DNA from: a virus
Length of the DNA: 24,184 nt
Virus record (IMG/VR): IMGVR_UViG_3300006802_012495
Location: 1-24,184 of that record
Direction: 5' to 3' (one strand)
Below the pieces are notes generated by a model. It saw nothing but the letters and a program-made list of their open reading frames with translations, had not been told where the DNA came from and did not search any database. A program made the position numbers and the translations under genes. How positions within the stretch are numbered: the first letter of the stretch is position 1; every line of letters begins with the position of its first letter. Shown here piece by piece: positions 1 through 8,054 of this stretch.

Positions 1-678
1 CGACTCAGGGTAAAGTCAGGGCAAGGCTCATCACTAAAATTGCTTGAACATTTTATCGCAACTCTAAAAATTAAAGGGTTAGGTCCAGCATCTATCAAAA
101 AGCTAGGACTAACCCATCCAATAGATCTATTTGAAGAACAACCGTGGCATAAACTTGGAGTAAACGGAGAAAAGATTGAAGAAGAGCTTGAACGAGCTAA
201 ACTACAACCGTATTCTACAGTACTAGGCGCTCTAGGTATTCCAGGACTCGGAAGAACCGCTGCTAAACTAGTAGTGCAGCATATTCCCGAGTTTCGTTCT
301 TTAAGAGATATTGACGTATTACCGATTAAGGGAATCGGACCTAAAACAATTGAATCAGTTTTAACCTGGCTAGATGATAACGAAGAATGGGTGATGCAAC
401 TCCCACTCCAACTAAAAGAAGAAATGTCAGTAACCGAAGTGTTACAAGACAACAAAAAAATCTGTATTACTGGTAAGATGGATATGACTCGTAATGAGTT
501 AGCCGATCATCTTTATCAATATGGATTTAAGTCTACTTCATCAGTTACAAAAGATTGCTATGCTCTAATTGTATCGGATGATAACCAATCGTCAAAGTAT
601 AAAAAAGCACAACAGCTGGGAATAAAAATTGTCAACTACTGGCAAAATAAAAGTGCTGTACTAAATGGCGATTTTTAA
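1..678 (+). CDS. ligA: NAD-dependent DNA ligase, C-terminal part (5' end outside window)
   Basis: The reading frame is open to the window edge, so this is the 3' part of a longer gene; the TTG at 40 is not needed as a start. The product seals 3'-OH/5'-phosphate nicks using NAD+, for example between Okazaki fragments. What is visible is the DNA-binding tail: helix-hairpin-helix motifs (IKGLGPASIKKL, IPGLGRTAAKL, IKGIGPKTIESVL), then a C-terminal BRCT domain beginning near KKICITGKMDMTR. The adenylation and OB domains would lie upstream. About 15 residues precede the LLEHF stretch, where cellular LigA carries the last cysteines of its zinc finger; none is a cysteine, so the finger looks reduced or absent. 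Family assignment is firm; the catalytic part cannot be judged here. Confidence 0.9.
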   Translation, partial: RLRVKSGQGSSLKLLEHFIATLKIKGLGPASIKKLGLTHPIDLFEEQPWHKLGVNGEKIEEELERAKLQPYSTVLGALGIPGLGRTAAKLVVQHIPEFRSLRDIDVLPIKGIGPKTIESVLTWLDDNEEWVMQLPLQLKEEMSVTEVLQDNKKICITGKMDMTRNELADHLYQYGFKSTSSVTKDCYALIVSDDNQSSKYKKAQQLGIKIVNYWQNKSAVLNGDF

Positions 679-689
679 TAGATTTTTTA

Positions 690-732
690 TAGAAGCAAAA
701 ACGTAAATACATTCATTTTAATCTTGCTTCTA
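690..732. repeat. 9-bp perfect inverted repeat overlapping a promoter -35 box
   Basis: TAGAAGCAA at 690-698 is the exact reverse complement of TTGCTTCTA at 724-732, with 25 bases between. The right arm contains the -35 hexamer of the next promoter. It could be an operator, or a 3' stem-loop on the ligase transcript; no T-run follows, so it is not a standard terminator. Confidence 0.5.
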
Positions 733-752
733 ATTAAAAAATCTCTTATAAT
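724..752 (+). promoter_or_regulatory. Promoter P0 for the abundant DNA-binding protein gene
   Basis: TTGCTT (724-729) and a perfect TATAAT (747-752) are separated by exactly 17 bases in the 148-base gap after the ligase gene. A start of transcription near 759 is expected. Four other sites in the window share the TTGC -35 start and the same spacing. Confidence 0.75.
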
Positions 753-762
753 CTAAACATAG

Positions 763-785
763 TCAAGAAGACAACAACTTCTTGA
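763..785 (+). other. 5'-end mRNA stem-loop
   Basis: TCAAGAAG (763-770) and CTTCTTGA (778-785) form a perfect 8-bp stem with a 7-base loop, starting a few bases after the predicted transcription start. A stem this close to the 5' end can protect mRNA from 5'-end-dependent decay (known principle; effect here is inferred). The ribosome binding site GAGG (815-818) lies free downstream. Confidence 0.55.
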
Positions 786-826
786 GTATCAACTCTAAAT
801 CTTAACTTTGTAATGAGGGAATCTAA

Positions 827-1516
827 ATGAGTAAGTTTGAATATACAGAAGATATGGAAGCTCGTATGCATGATGTATGCGCTTCAGGCGTCACGGAAGA
901 AATTATCGAAGAGCTAATGAGCGAGTTCGATTTTCCACGGCGCTCGGTTACTGCCAAGCTGCGTAAGCTCGGCTTTGATGTTCCTAAGAAGCCAGGCGCT
1001 GCCCCGGTCTTCTCACAGGAAGAGACTGACGCTCTTGCAGACTATCTACAAGCCAATTCTGGCACGATGACTGCTGAAGAAATTGCTGCTAACTTTGCCG
1101 ATGGTAAGTTTACAGCTCGTCAGATCAACGGTAAGGCTCTTTCCATGGAAATGACTTCACATGTAAAGCCCGCCGATAAGAAGGTAACTCCACGTACCTA
1201 CACCGCCGAAGAAGAGGCTCAGATTGAGTCACTCGTCGACGAAGGTGCTTTCCTGGAGGACATTGCTGAGAAGGTGGGTAAGCCAGTTAACTCAGTTCGC
1301 GGTAAGCTTCTTTCTATGGGTCGTCTACAAGACGTTCAGCAGAAGAATAAGAAGTCCGCAAAGACAGATCCTTATGAGGGGATTGAGGATCTACTTGACC
1401 AAACTGTTGAAGAGCTTGCTGAGCACTTTGACAAGACAGTTCGCGGTGTTAAGACCGTTCTAACTCGTCGTGGTCTTTCTTGCGCTGACTACACACCCAA
1501 GTCAGTGGCTGAGTAA
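827..1516 (+). CDS. Tandem helix-turn-helix-like DNA-binding protein, probably abundant
   Basis: 229 residues with four divergent repeats of about 40-50 residues (roughly 4-51, 61-109, 124-166, 182-222). The first three open with an aromatic/Thr/Glu pattern (EYTEDME, VFSQEET, TYTAEEE); all four end in a recognition-helix-like segment (SVTAKLRKLG, RQINGKALSM, SVRGKLLSMG, RGVKTVLTRRG). The arrangement resembles Myb/SANT or sigma-region-4-like helical repeats and suggests a protein that coats or scans duplex DNA. It sits just after ligase, like the abundant T5 D5 DNA-binding protein (positional analogy only). The gene is visibly richer in G+C than its neighbours and uses codons such as CGT, GGT, AAG, GCT and CTT, as highly expressed genes do. 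It has its own promoter, 5' hairpin and terminator. The start is supported by GAGG at 815-818. Confidence 0.8.
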   Translation: MSKFEYTEDMEARMHDVCASGVTEEIIEELMSEFDFPRRSVTAKLRKLGFDVPKKPGAAPVFSQEETDALADYLQANSGTMTAEEIAANFADGKFTARQINGKALSMEMTSHVKPADKKVTPRTYTAEEEAQIESLVDEGAFLEDIAEKVGKPVNSVRGKLLSMGRLQDVQQKNKKSAKTDPYEGIEDLLDQTVEELAEHFDKTVRGVKTVLTRRGLSCADYTPKSVAE

Positions 1517-1538
1517 TCTCAGACCTTCTTAACTAACT

Positions 1539-1568
1539 GGGGGGACAGTAGTGCGCTATTGTCCCCCC
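1539..1568 (+). terminator. Strong intrinsic-terminator-like hairpin
   Basis: A 13-bp stem (1539-1551 with 1556-1568) with one G-T wobble and tetraloop TGCG; six G-C pairs form the base. It begins 22 bases after the stop codon of the DNA-binding protein gene. The following sequence (tattggtattta) is T-rich but not a clean T-run, so some read-through into the next gene is plausible. Confidence 0.8.
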
Positions 1569-1581
1569 TATTGGTATTTAA

Positions 1582-1887
1582 ATGGAATCTCTTAATCTAT
1601 CAGAACTAGAAGATGAAACAATAGATTATATACTAGGACTAGATCCTCCCGCTAGAGCCGCTTACTTTGCAAGTTTAGTAAAATCTTTTTATCCTAAAGT
1701 AGAAATACAGTCAATAGAATGGCAGCACCTTATGGAAGCATATGCTGCTTCTTGGTATGCCGAAAAGATATATCGTTATAATCGGTTTTTTAATGAGTCT
1801 TTTACTGCCGTTTATACAGAAACAGGGCTAATTAGAGACATAGTTCTTGATATTTATTTTAATGATGACGATTTGATCGTTCACTAA
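1582..1887 (+). CDS. Hypothetical protein, 101 aa
   Basis: A short acidic protein I do not recognise; no membrane segment or cysteine motif. The N-terminal half looks helical (residues about 5-35), and the C-terminus is very acidic (FNDDDLIVH). The ATG lies 13 bases after the terminator stem and has no clear Shine-Dalgarno sequence; no promoter of the TTGC type precedes it. Expression may therefore depend on read-through of the terminator. Coding is supported by codon use like the neighbouring AT-rich genes, uninterrupted length and fit between its neighbours. It lies ahead of the P1 promoter. Confidence 0.6.
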   Translation: MESLNLSELEDETIDYILGLDPPARAAYFASLVKSFYPKVEIQSIEWQHLMEAYAASWYAEKIYRYNRFFNESFTAVYTETGLIRDIVLDIYFNDDDLIVH

Positions 1888-1897
1888 CAAACTCATC

Positions 1898-1926
1898 TTG
1901 CTATTTGGTTTGACATATGTTATACT
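1898..1926 (+). promoter_or_regulatory. Promoter P1 with extended -10
   Basis: TTGCTA (1898-1903), a 17-base spacer, and TATACT (1921-1926) preceded by TG at 1918-1919, an extended -10 feature. Transcription should start near 1933, giving a very short leader with GGAGG at 1936-1940 and ATG at 1946. A TTGACA at 1910-1915 also occurs but is too close to this -10 box. Confidence 0.75.
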
Positions 1927-1945
1927 CTACAAAATGGAGGAATAA

Positions 1946-2728
1946 ATGGCTCGACCACTAACAAAATCAACAGAAATTACAGAAGCTAAAATTCGTCAAG
2001 TTATTTGGATGCTTGAAAAAGCAAACAAAACGAAGAAAGAATGCTGTGAGCATCTTGGTATTGCTTATAATACTAAGAGACTACAAACAATTATTGATGA
2101 TTTTAGGGCTAAACAAGATCGAGAAGTAGCGCTAAAAAAGCTTGCTAAAACAAAAGTATTTAATGATGCTGAAAAAAGCGGGATAGTTAAAGACTATCTA
2201 AATGGAGAAACGCAAACAGCTCTTGCAAGACAGTATCATGTATCTCCACAAAGAATTAAAAAGATTTTAATAGAGATGAACGTGCCAATTAGAGCACGCA
2301 GTAAAAAAGCACAACCAACCGTAGATCACGTAGTTCAAAATTTAGATATAAAGTTTAAAATAGGAGATAAAGTATTTCTTCCACGTTCTAATGACTATGG
2401 CGTGATTAAACAAGTTTTTGATGAAGATTACATAGACTATTTACGGGAACCAAGACGTCGTAAATACGTAGAGCTTCATGCTTTTGAAGCAGCTAAAAAG
2501 AAGCATGGAGAAGAATTTGAAGGAAAAGAAGATATACACTGGAATATTTACTGGGAATATGATAATGGTAGTGAGTGGAAAGAGTTTGCTATAAAAGAAA
2601 AAATTAATAAAGTTGAGTCTATAATCGAAGAAACAGGTAGGGAGTATTACCGTATCTGGATTCAAGGAGATCATGGACATTTTACTGACGAAGTCAGACA
2701 AAATCTTTATCCAGTAGTCACACAATAA
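1946..2728 (+). CDS. Helix-turn-helix DNA-binding protein, first gene of the replication operon
   Basis: 260 residues. Two helix-turn-helix-like segments are visible: about 13-53, and a clearer one about 72-116 (GETQTALARQYHVSPQRIKK), typical of regulators and recombinase-type HTH. Residues 136-154 (KFKIGDKVFLPR and onward) resemble a small SH3/KOW-type beta-barrel, and the remainder is charged and hydrophilic. It is likely a phage transcription factor or a replication accessory protein, such as an origin-binding or helicase-loading factor. Its own promoter and a perfect GGAGG drive it, and its stop codon overlaps the helicase start by one base (TAATG), implying coupled translation. The exact role is not recognisable from sequence. 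Confidence 0.75.
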   Translation: MARPLTKSTEITEAKIRQVIWMLEKANKTKKECCEHLGIAYNTKRLQTIIDDFRAKQDREVALKKLAKTKVFNDAEKSGIVKDYLNGETQTALARQYHVSPQRIKKILIEMNVPIRARSKKAQPTVDHVVQNLDIKFKIGDKVFLPRSNDYGVIKQVFDEDYIDYLREPRRRKYVELHAFEAAKKKHGEEFEGKEDIHWNIYWEYDNGSEWKEFAIKEKINKVESIIEETGREYYRIWIQGDHGHFTDEVRQNLYPVVTQ

Positions 2729-4116
2729 TGGCATTAGATTTACAAAAAATTACTCTGCGTAGATTATTGGATACGCAGAGCCATGAACTATATTCTAAGA
2801 TATCTGGTGATTATTTTACCGGAATAAATCGTGTTATCTATGATAAAGTACAAACATTTTATAAAGCAAATTTACGTCTTCCTAGTATAGAAGAATTTCA
2901 TATTATTCGTAAAGATGAAGTACTTCAACAATATCTTGATACAGAAATCATTTCTGAAGATAATGTAAATGAAACAATTGCTAATGAGTTTTTGCTTTCA
3001 CAATTACAAGATTATTTTATTCGAGAAGAGACTATTGACTTTTTAGATAAATTTGTAGATTCTCTTGATAATTTAGAAAAAATAGAAATTGTAGATAAAT
3101 TTCAATCACACTTATTACACCTTAATTCTGCAATACCTTACGATGATGAGCTTTATGATGTGGCAGAACTTGAGTTTTTTCCGTCTGAAGATGATTTTCG
3201 TATTTTTCCAACAGGATTATCTGCTGAATATGATTCTGTTAATGGGGGTTTTGCTACACAAGAACTAGTATTGTTGGGTGGTCGCCGCGGTTCTGGTAAA
3301 TCTATTATCTCTTTAAACCTTGCTTTAAATAGGTTTTTAGAAGGTAATACTGTATCTTTTTTCTCAATTGAAATGCGGTACAAAGAAGTTTATGATAGAG
3401 TGCTTAGTATTATTTCTGGCGTTCCTTTCTTAGATTTATTTAGAAACAAACTTAATGACGGGCAAAAAATTCAATTAGCAGAAGCAAAGTTTAAAAACTT
3501 TTATGAAGAGTCTGATTTAGTTAAAAATCTTTTAGGAGAACTAAAACAGAAGAAAGATTTCAAAAAGTTTGAAACAAGAGTTAAAACAGAAAAACCAAAA
3601 CTAAAAGATCATAGATTATTTTTAATTGATGATGAATCTCTAACTCTTAATCGAATTGATCATTATTGTAATATGTTTACAAATAAATACCCAGACTATA
3701 ATATGGCAGTAGTAGACTATTTAAATATCGTAAAACACCCAGATCAAAAGAACTGGACTTCTCAAATTGAAATTGCAGATAATCTAAAATCTTTAGCGCG
3801 TAAACATGATGTGACAATGCTAACACCTTATCAAATTGATGCGACGGGAGAAGCTCGTTTCGCAAAAGGCATTTTAGATGCTGCAGACAGAGGTTTAAAC
3901 TTTTTTCCACCGCCTGAGAATGAGCAACGAGAACAAGAAAGCAAACTAACAATTCATACTACTAAAATTCGTAATGGTAAACATATGAGTTTTGATGTGT
4001 ATATGGATTGGAGCTGTGTTAAAATTGACCCTAATCAGTCTGCAATAATTAATGAAAAACCTCATAATTCTGTAAAATTTGGCTCTAATAAAGAAGAAGG
4101 GTCAAAAGACTTATAA
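2728..4116 (+). CDS. DnaB-like replicative DNA helicase
   Basis: 462 residues. It unwinds DNA ahead of the replication fork, 5' to 3', as a hexamer (family knowledge). The N-terminal 140 residues are helical, as in DnaB/T4 gp41 primase-interacting domains. The RecA-type core starts near 165 with Walker A GGRRGSGKS (184-192; K191), then the FFSIEM strand typical of DnaB, Walker B-like MAVVDYLNI (about 326-334) and a glutamine-bearing strand (LTPYQID). The C-terminal tail is acidic. A nearby primase gene supports a helicase-primase pair. It starts at the TAATG junction with the HTH gene and ends 12 bases before the next gene. Confidence 0.92.
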   Translation: MALDLQKITLRRLLDTQSHELYSKISGDYFTGINRVIYDKVQTFYKANLRLPSIEEFHIIRKDEVLQQYLDTEIISEDNVNETIANEFLLSQLQDYFIREETIDFLDKFVDSLDNLEKIEIVDKFQSHLLHLNSAIPYDDELYDVAELEFFPSEDDFRIFPTGLSAEYDSVNGGFATQELVLLGGRRGSGKSIISLNLALNRFLEGNTVSFFSIEMRYKEVYDRVLSIISGVPFLDLFRNKLNDGQKIQLAEAKFKNFYEESDLVKNLLGELKQKKDFKKFETRVKTEKPKLKDHRLFLIDDESLTLNRIDHYCNMFTNKYPDYNMAVVDYLNIVKHPDQKNWTSQIEIADNLKSLARKHDVTMLTPYQIDATGEARFAKGILDAADRGLNFFPPPENEQREQESKLTIHTTKIRNGKHMSFDVYMDWSCVKIDPNQSAIINEKPHNSVKFGSNKEEGSKDL

Positions 4117-4128
4117 AGGAAAGTACTT

Positions 4129-4920
4129 ATGATAGCCGTTAGATATCAGACATATACTATAGAAGATAGAGTCGCAAATAAAGATTTAGATCTTCTAAAA
4201 CAGTATGTAGAAGATATTAAAAAAACATATAAAGGACCTTTTGTACTAGTTACTGGAGACTCTTGGTCTGCGGGAGAATGGGATATTGATAAAGGAATAG
4301 AATGGGTAGCAGACCATTCTATTGCAAAGTATTTAGAAGATAATCACAGAATAGCTAGTTGTTGGGCAGCTAACCCAGGTCATGCAGATTTAATGAGCTT
4401 AGAACTAACCCATAGATATCACCATCTTTTTGATTATGTTGTATTTGTAAAATCTTGTTCGTCGAGAGCGTTAAGATACCTAACAGAAGAACAATTAGAG
4501 GCTATGCCTGATGCAAATATTTTCAATCAATGGACGAACCATTCAAATCTTATTTATAAAGAATTATCTTTATTACAAAATAAATTAATTTTAATAGGGG
4601 GATTAAATAAGATAAATGGAGAAGGATTAAAATTAAATACCTTTATGACTATTCCTTCTATTATGGAAGAATATGATCAAGAATATAAAGCATCAGAATG
4701 GTTTGGTGATGAAGATGCTTGGGATATATATAAAAAATACTCTAAATTTCAAAAATCATTACTAGAAGGAATGGAGCATTTTTATAAACAAAAATCTTAC
4801 TTGGCTTCTAAACCAGAATTATATAGAGCGGGTAATGACAAATACCATCCTAATAGAACAATTCATAAAGATTTAGCAGATAAAATTGCTAAAGAAATTA
4901 AAAAATACCATTATTTATAA
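4129..4920 (+). CDS. SGNH/GDSL-hydrolase-like protein
   Basis: 263 residues. The N-terminal strand VLVTGDSWSAG (GDSW at 43-46, candidate nucleophile Ser45) and the C-terminal DKYHPN (Asp237, His240, D-x-x-H) match blocks I and V of SGNH hydrolases. These enzymes remove acyl groups from lipids, sugars or glycans. The middle holds a conserved-looking NPGHADLMSLE and a LILIGGLN strand, but I cannot firmly assign blocks II and III. No signal peptide is visible, so it should act in the cytoplasm. It sits between helicase and primase with a good ribosome binding site (AAAGGA), an odd place for an esterase. The fold call is reasonable; the substrate is unknown. Confidence 0.65.
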   Translation: MIAVRYQTYTIEDRVANKDLDLLKQYVEDIKKTYKGPFVLVTGDSWSAGEWDIDKGIEWVADHSIAKYLEDNHRIASCWAANPGHADLMSLELTHRYHHLFDYVVFVKSCSSRALRYLTEEQLEAMPDANIFNQWTNHSNLIYKELSLLQNKLILIGGLNKINGEGLKLNTFMTIPSIMEEYDQEYKASEWFGDEDAWDIYKKYSKFQKSLLEGMEHFYKQKSYLASKPELYRAGNDKYHPNRTIHKDLADKIAKEIKKYHYL

Positions 4921-4939
4921 ACTATGGCAGGCAAGTTAA

Positions 4940-5800
4940 ATGGATATAATTGATATTTTAGATAAACGCGGGGTTAATTATCAGAAAACTAATAATCCTT
5001 TTGAGATATTAGTTAAGTGTACTTCTGGCGAGCACGAAGATAATAAGCCCAGCCTAAGTTATAATCTAGATAAAAACATATTTAACTGTTGGAGCTGTGG
5101 GTTTAGTGGAGGACAAACTAAGTTTCTTCAAAGTATTGGAGAATATACTGTTGTTACGTTTGATAGTAAACAGCCATATAAAATTGAAAAATTACGTCAA
5201 AAAATTAAAAAAATTTCATATAATATACCTTTAGAACTCCCAAAACAAAGACGAGACTATTCTCAAAGATTTAAAGGAATATCAAGTAGAATATTTAAAG
5301 AGTTTGATGCTTTTACGTGTAATGATACTAAATTAATTAATTATTTATGTATTCCTGTATATCAAAGAGGTGTTTTACAATTTATTGAGGGTAGGTATAC
5401 ATTAGATTCTACTAATAAACCTAAATATTATAGACAACCACAACACGCTTCTGTTTCTAACATCTTATTTCCCTTAGATAAAATAACAGATAAAAACTCT
5501 GTTATATTGGTTGAGGGTATTTTTGATATGCTTAACATGTGGCAACTTGGCTATACTAATACGCTTTGTATTTTTGGAGCTAATAATTTTAATGAAAAGA
5601 AGGTAAACCTACTTGATTCTATTGGAACTACTCGTGTATATATTATGATGGATGGAGATATTGCGGGTAGAAAAGCAGCAGAAAAAATATTAAAGTTCTT
5701 GGATTATAGTAATATTTTTGCTACAATAGTAAAAGTTCCTGAAGGAAGAGATCCAGGTAATATAACTAAAGAAGAAGTTAGGATATTGTTCGATGAGTGA
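4940..5800 (+). CDS. DnaG-type DNA primase (zinc-binding plus Toprim)
   Basis: 286 residues. It makes the RNA primers for lagging-strand synthesis. An N-terminal CHC2-type zinc site is visible: Cys27, His32, Cys50, Cys53 (CTSGEH and NCWSCGF). The Toprim domain carries the acidic VEGIFDML (about residue 192) and MDGDIAGRKAA (about residue 236), the DxD-type metal site. It is much shorter than bacterial DnaG and lacks an obvious helicase-interaction domain, as in compact phage primases. The gene overlaps the DNA polymerase gene by 8 bases, so the two are probably translated together. Confidence 0.9.
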   Translation: MDIIDILDKRGVNYQKTNNPFEILVKCTSGEHEDNKPSLSYNLDKNIFNCWSCGFSGGQTKFLQSIGEYTVVTFDSKQPYKIEKLRQKIKKISYNIPLELPKQRRDYSQRFKGISSRIFKEFDAFTCNDTKLINYLCIPVYQRGVLQFIEGRYTLDSTNKPKYYRQPQHASVSNILFPLDKITDKNSVILVEGIFDMLNMWQLGYTNTLCIFGANNFNEKKVNLLDSIGTTRVYIMMDGDIAGRKAAEKILKFLDYSNIFATIVKVPEGRDPGNITKEEVRILFDE

Positions 5801-8054
5801 TCTATGTTTTGTTTTTGCAAGTGCAGCGGAAAAAACTCCGCATAAGACAATTAATAAATATATAACCGATGTAGAATATGACGTAAAATTTTTATCATCT
5901 AGCTCAAAAGAAAAAATCTTAAAGAAAGATATTGATCTTAACTTAGAAGAATTAAATAAATATAAACTCATTTGTCCAGTAGGCGCAGAATCTTTAAAGT
6001 ATACCGCTGGTATTACTGGTATTCAAAAATATAATGGAATTCATATTGAGAAGAAGTATCTTCCAATTATGCATCCAAATATGACTATATTTAAGCCACA
6101 GCTTAATGACGATATTATTGCTGCCTTTGGTAAAATTAAACCTATTCTATCCGATGAAACTTTAGAGACACAAGTAGATAAAAACTATGATTCACTTGAT
6201 TCTCAAGCTAATTTTAATAAATATCTTCCACAATTAGAAGCCGCAAATACTATCGTAGTAGATATTGAGACGTCTAGCGTAAGTCCTTATACTGGCACAA
6301 TTCTTGGTATTGCTGTATCTACACGAGAGCACCAAGGTTTGTATATATCTAATCGTGTAGCTGAAAATAATCTCGAAACTCTTCATAATATTTTTTATAC
6401 AAAAAAATGTATTTTTCACAATGCAAAATTCGATATTCATTATCTAAATCATCATTATAAGTTTGTGTTTCCTGATTGGGAAGACACAATGCTTCTTCAT
6501 TACTGTTTAGAAGAATCAGTAGGAACGCACGGTCTTAAGCCATTGGCAATGCGTTTTACTGATCTTGGTGATTATGAACGTGAACTAGATGAGTATAAAA
6601 AGACTTTTGCAAGAAAGCATAAGATTAAACTAGCAGACTTTAGCTATTCTATGCTTCCTGAAGGTATTTTAGCTCCTTATGCTTGTAAAGATGCTGATGC
6701 TACTTTTCAACTATATAATAAGTTTAAGCCTCTTGTAGATAGAAGTAAAGAATTTACTCAGCTATATACAAATATTCTTAAGCCTGCTACAGACGCGCTA
6801 ATGACTCTTGAGCGTAATGGCGGTCCTATTAGTATGGAAAAACTATTATCGCTTGACGAAGAATATCAAATTGATATCGAAGAGTGTATGGCAGAAATTA
6901 CTCTACATCCTGACGTTCAAAGATTTGAACGAGTATTTGGAAAAACATTTAATCCAAATAGCACTGTTCAGTTACGAGAACTTTTTCAAACAGTTTGTGG
7001 AATTAAGCTAACAAAAAAGACGGCTACAGGCGCTGCAAGCGTAGACAAAGAAGTATTACAAGAAATTAATCATCCTTTAGCTCGCGCTATTCTTGACTTA
7101 CGAGAAAAAAGTAAAATGTCTGGAACTTACCTATCTAATATAGTTAAAGGGGTAGATAAAGACGGTCGTCTTCGTTCTGGTTTTAATATTCATGGAACAA
7201 CTTCGGGTCGTCTTTCTTCGTCAGGTAACTTAAACTATCAAAATATTCCTCGCGATAATAAAGACATTAAGAAAATTTTTGCAGCACGTCCAGGTTACAA
7301 AATTGTTCAATGTGACTTAGGCACTGCTGAGGTATATTATGCTGCTATTTTAAGTGGAGATTCTTTTCTACAAAAAGCATTTATTGAAAAGCTTGATTTC
7401 CATTCCTATGTAGCTAAACAAATGTTTAAGCTAGACTGCGAAGTAAAGGAAGTTAAATCACAATATCCGGCACAGCGACAGTATGCCAAAGCTATTACTT
7501 TTGGTATCATGTATCAAGCAGGTCCTGCTAAAATTGCAGAAACAGTTAATAAGGATGCGAAAGCAGGAGAAGAGATTAGCGTACCTCAAGCAAAACAATT
7601 TATTAGTAAGTATTTTGGTGAGGCTCGTTCCTTAAAGAAATATATTGATGCTTCTAATAGACAAATAGAAAGTCATGCGTATATTTATTCTTTCTTTGGT
7701 CGTAAACGAAGATTACCAGAATCTAAATCTCAAAACCCTGGTACAGCAAAACACGCAATTCGTTCTGGTGTAAACTTTCTAGTTCAGTCTGTTGCATCTG
7801 ATATTAACATTCTTGGTTTAATTGATTTAATTAGTTGGATTAATGAAAAAGGATACGAAAAGGATATTTTACCTTTTACGGTAGTTCATGACTCTATTGT
7901 ATCAGAAGTTAGAGAAGATTTACTAGACGAATATATAACAAATGCAAAACGCTGTATTCAAACAGATAGAGGATTAACAATTCCTAATTGTCCTATCAAA
8001 GTAGATTTTGAGGTTGGAACTACTTGGGGTGAGTTGGAGGAATATCATAGATAA
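5793..8054 (+). CDS. polA: DNA polymerase, family A, with 3'-5' exonuclease
   Basis: 753 residues; the replicative polymerase. After about 150 residues without a recognised domain come proofreading motifs: Exo I VVDIET (near 157), Exo II FHNAKFD (near 208) and Exo III YACKDADATF (near 296). Polymerase motif A is CDLGTAE (Asp508, Glu513). Motif B is RQYAKAITFGIMY (Arg562, Lys566, Phe570, Tyr574). Motif C is VVHDS (Asp700). Two departures from E. coli Pol I stand out: motif C has Ser in place of Glu (HDS, not HDE), and motif A lost the SQIELR pattern except the Glu. The residue equivalent to E. coli 762 is Phe. There is no 5'-3' nuclease domain; that activity is encoded separately at 22649. Catalytic aspartates are intact, so it should be active. 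Confidence 0.94.
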   Translation: MSDLCFVFASAAEKTPHKTINKYITDVEYDVKFLSSSSKEKILKKDIDLNLEELNKYKLICPVGAESLKYTAGITGIQKYNGIHIEKKYLPIMHPNMTIFKPQLNDDIIAAFGKIKPILSDETLETQVDKNYDSLDSQANFNKYLPQLEAANTIVVDIETSSVSPYTGTILGIAVSTREHQGLYISNRVAENNLETLHNIFYTKKCIFHNAKFDIHYLNHHYKFVFPDWEDTMLLHYCLEESVGTHGLKPLAMRFTDLGDYERELDEYKKTFARKHKIKLADFSYSMLPEGILAPYACKDADATFQLYNKFKPLVDRSKEFTQLYTNILKPATDALMTLERNGGPISMEKLLSLDEEYQIDIEECMAEITLHPDVQRFERVFGKTFNPNSTVQLRELFQTVCGIKLTKKTATGAASVDKEVLQEINHPLARAILDLREKSKMSGTYLSNIVKGVDKDGRLRSGFNIHGTTSGRLSSSGNLNYQNIPRDNKDIKKIFAARPGYKIVQCDLGTAEVYYAAILSGDSFLQKAFIEKLDFHSYVAKQMFKLDCEVKEVKSQYPAQRQYAKAITFGIMYQAGPAKIAETVNKDAKAGEEISVPQAKQFISKYFGEARSLKKYIDASNRQIESHAYIYSFFGRKRRLPESKSQNPGTAKHAIRSGVNFLVQSVASDINILGLIDLISWINEKGYEKDILPFTVVHDSIVSEVREDLLDEYITNAKRCIQTDRGLTIPNCPIKVDFEVGTTWGELEEYHR

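Noticed and set aside
1910-1926. TTGACA as the -35 of the promoter at 1921
   Set aside because: Only 5 bases separate it from TATACT; TTGCTA at 1898 has the right 17-base spacing.
2441-2734. Minus-strand reading frames such as 2441-2734, 3677-3952, 5690-5971 and 15828-16160
   Set aside because: They are opposite-strand shadows of well-supported + strand genes, with no ribosome sites or recognisable domains.
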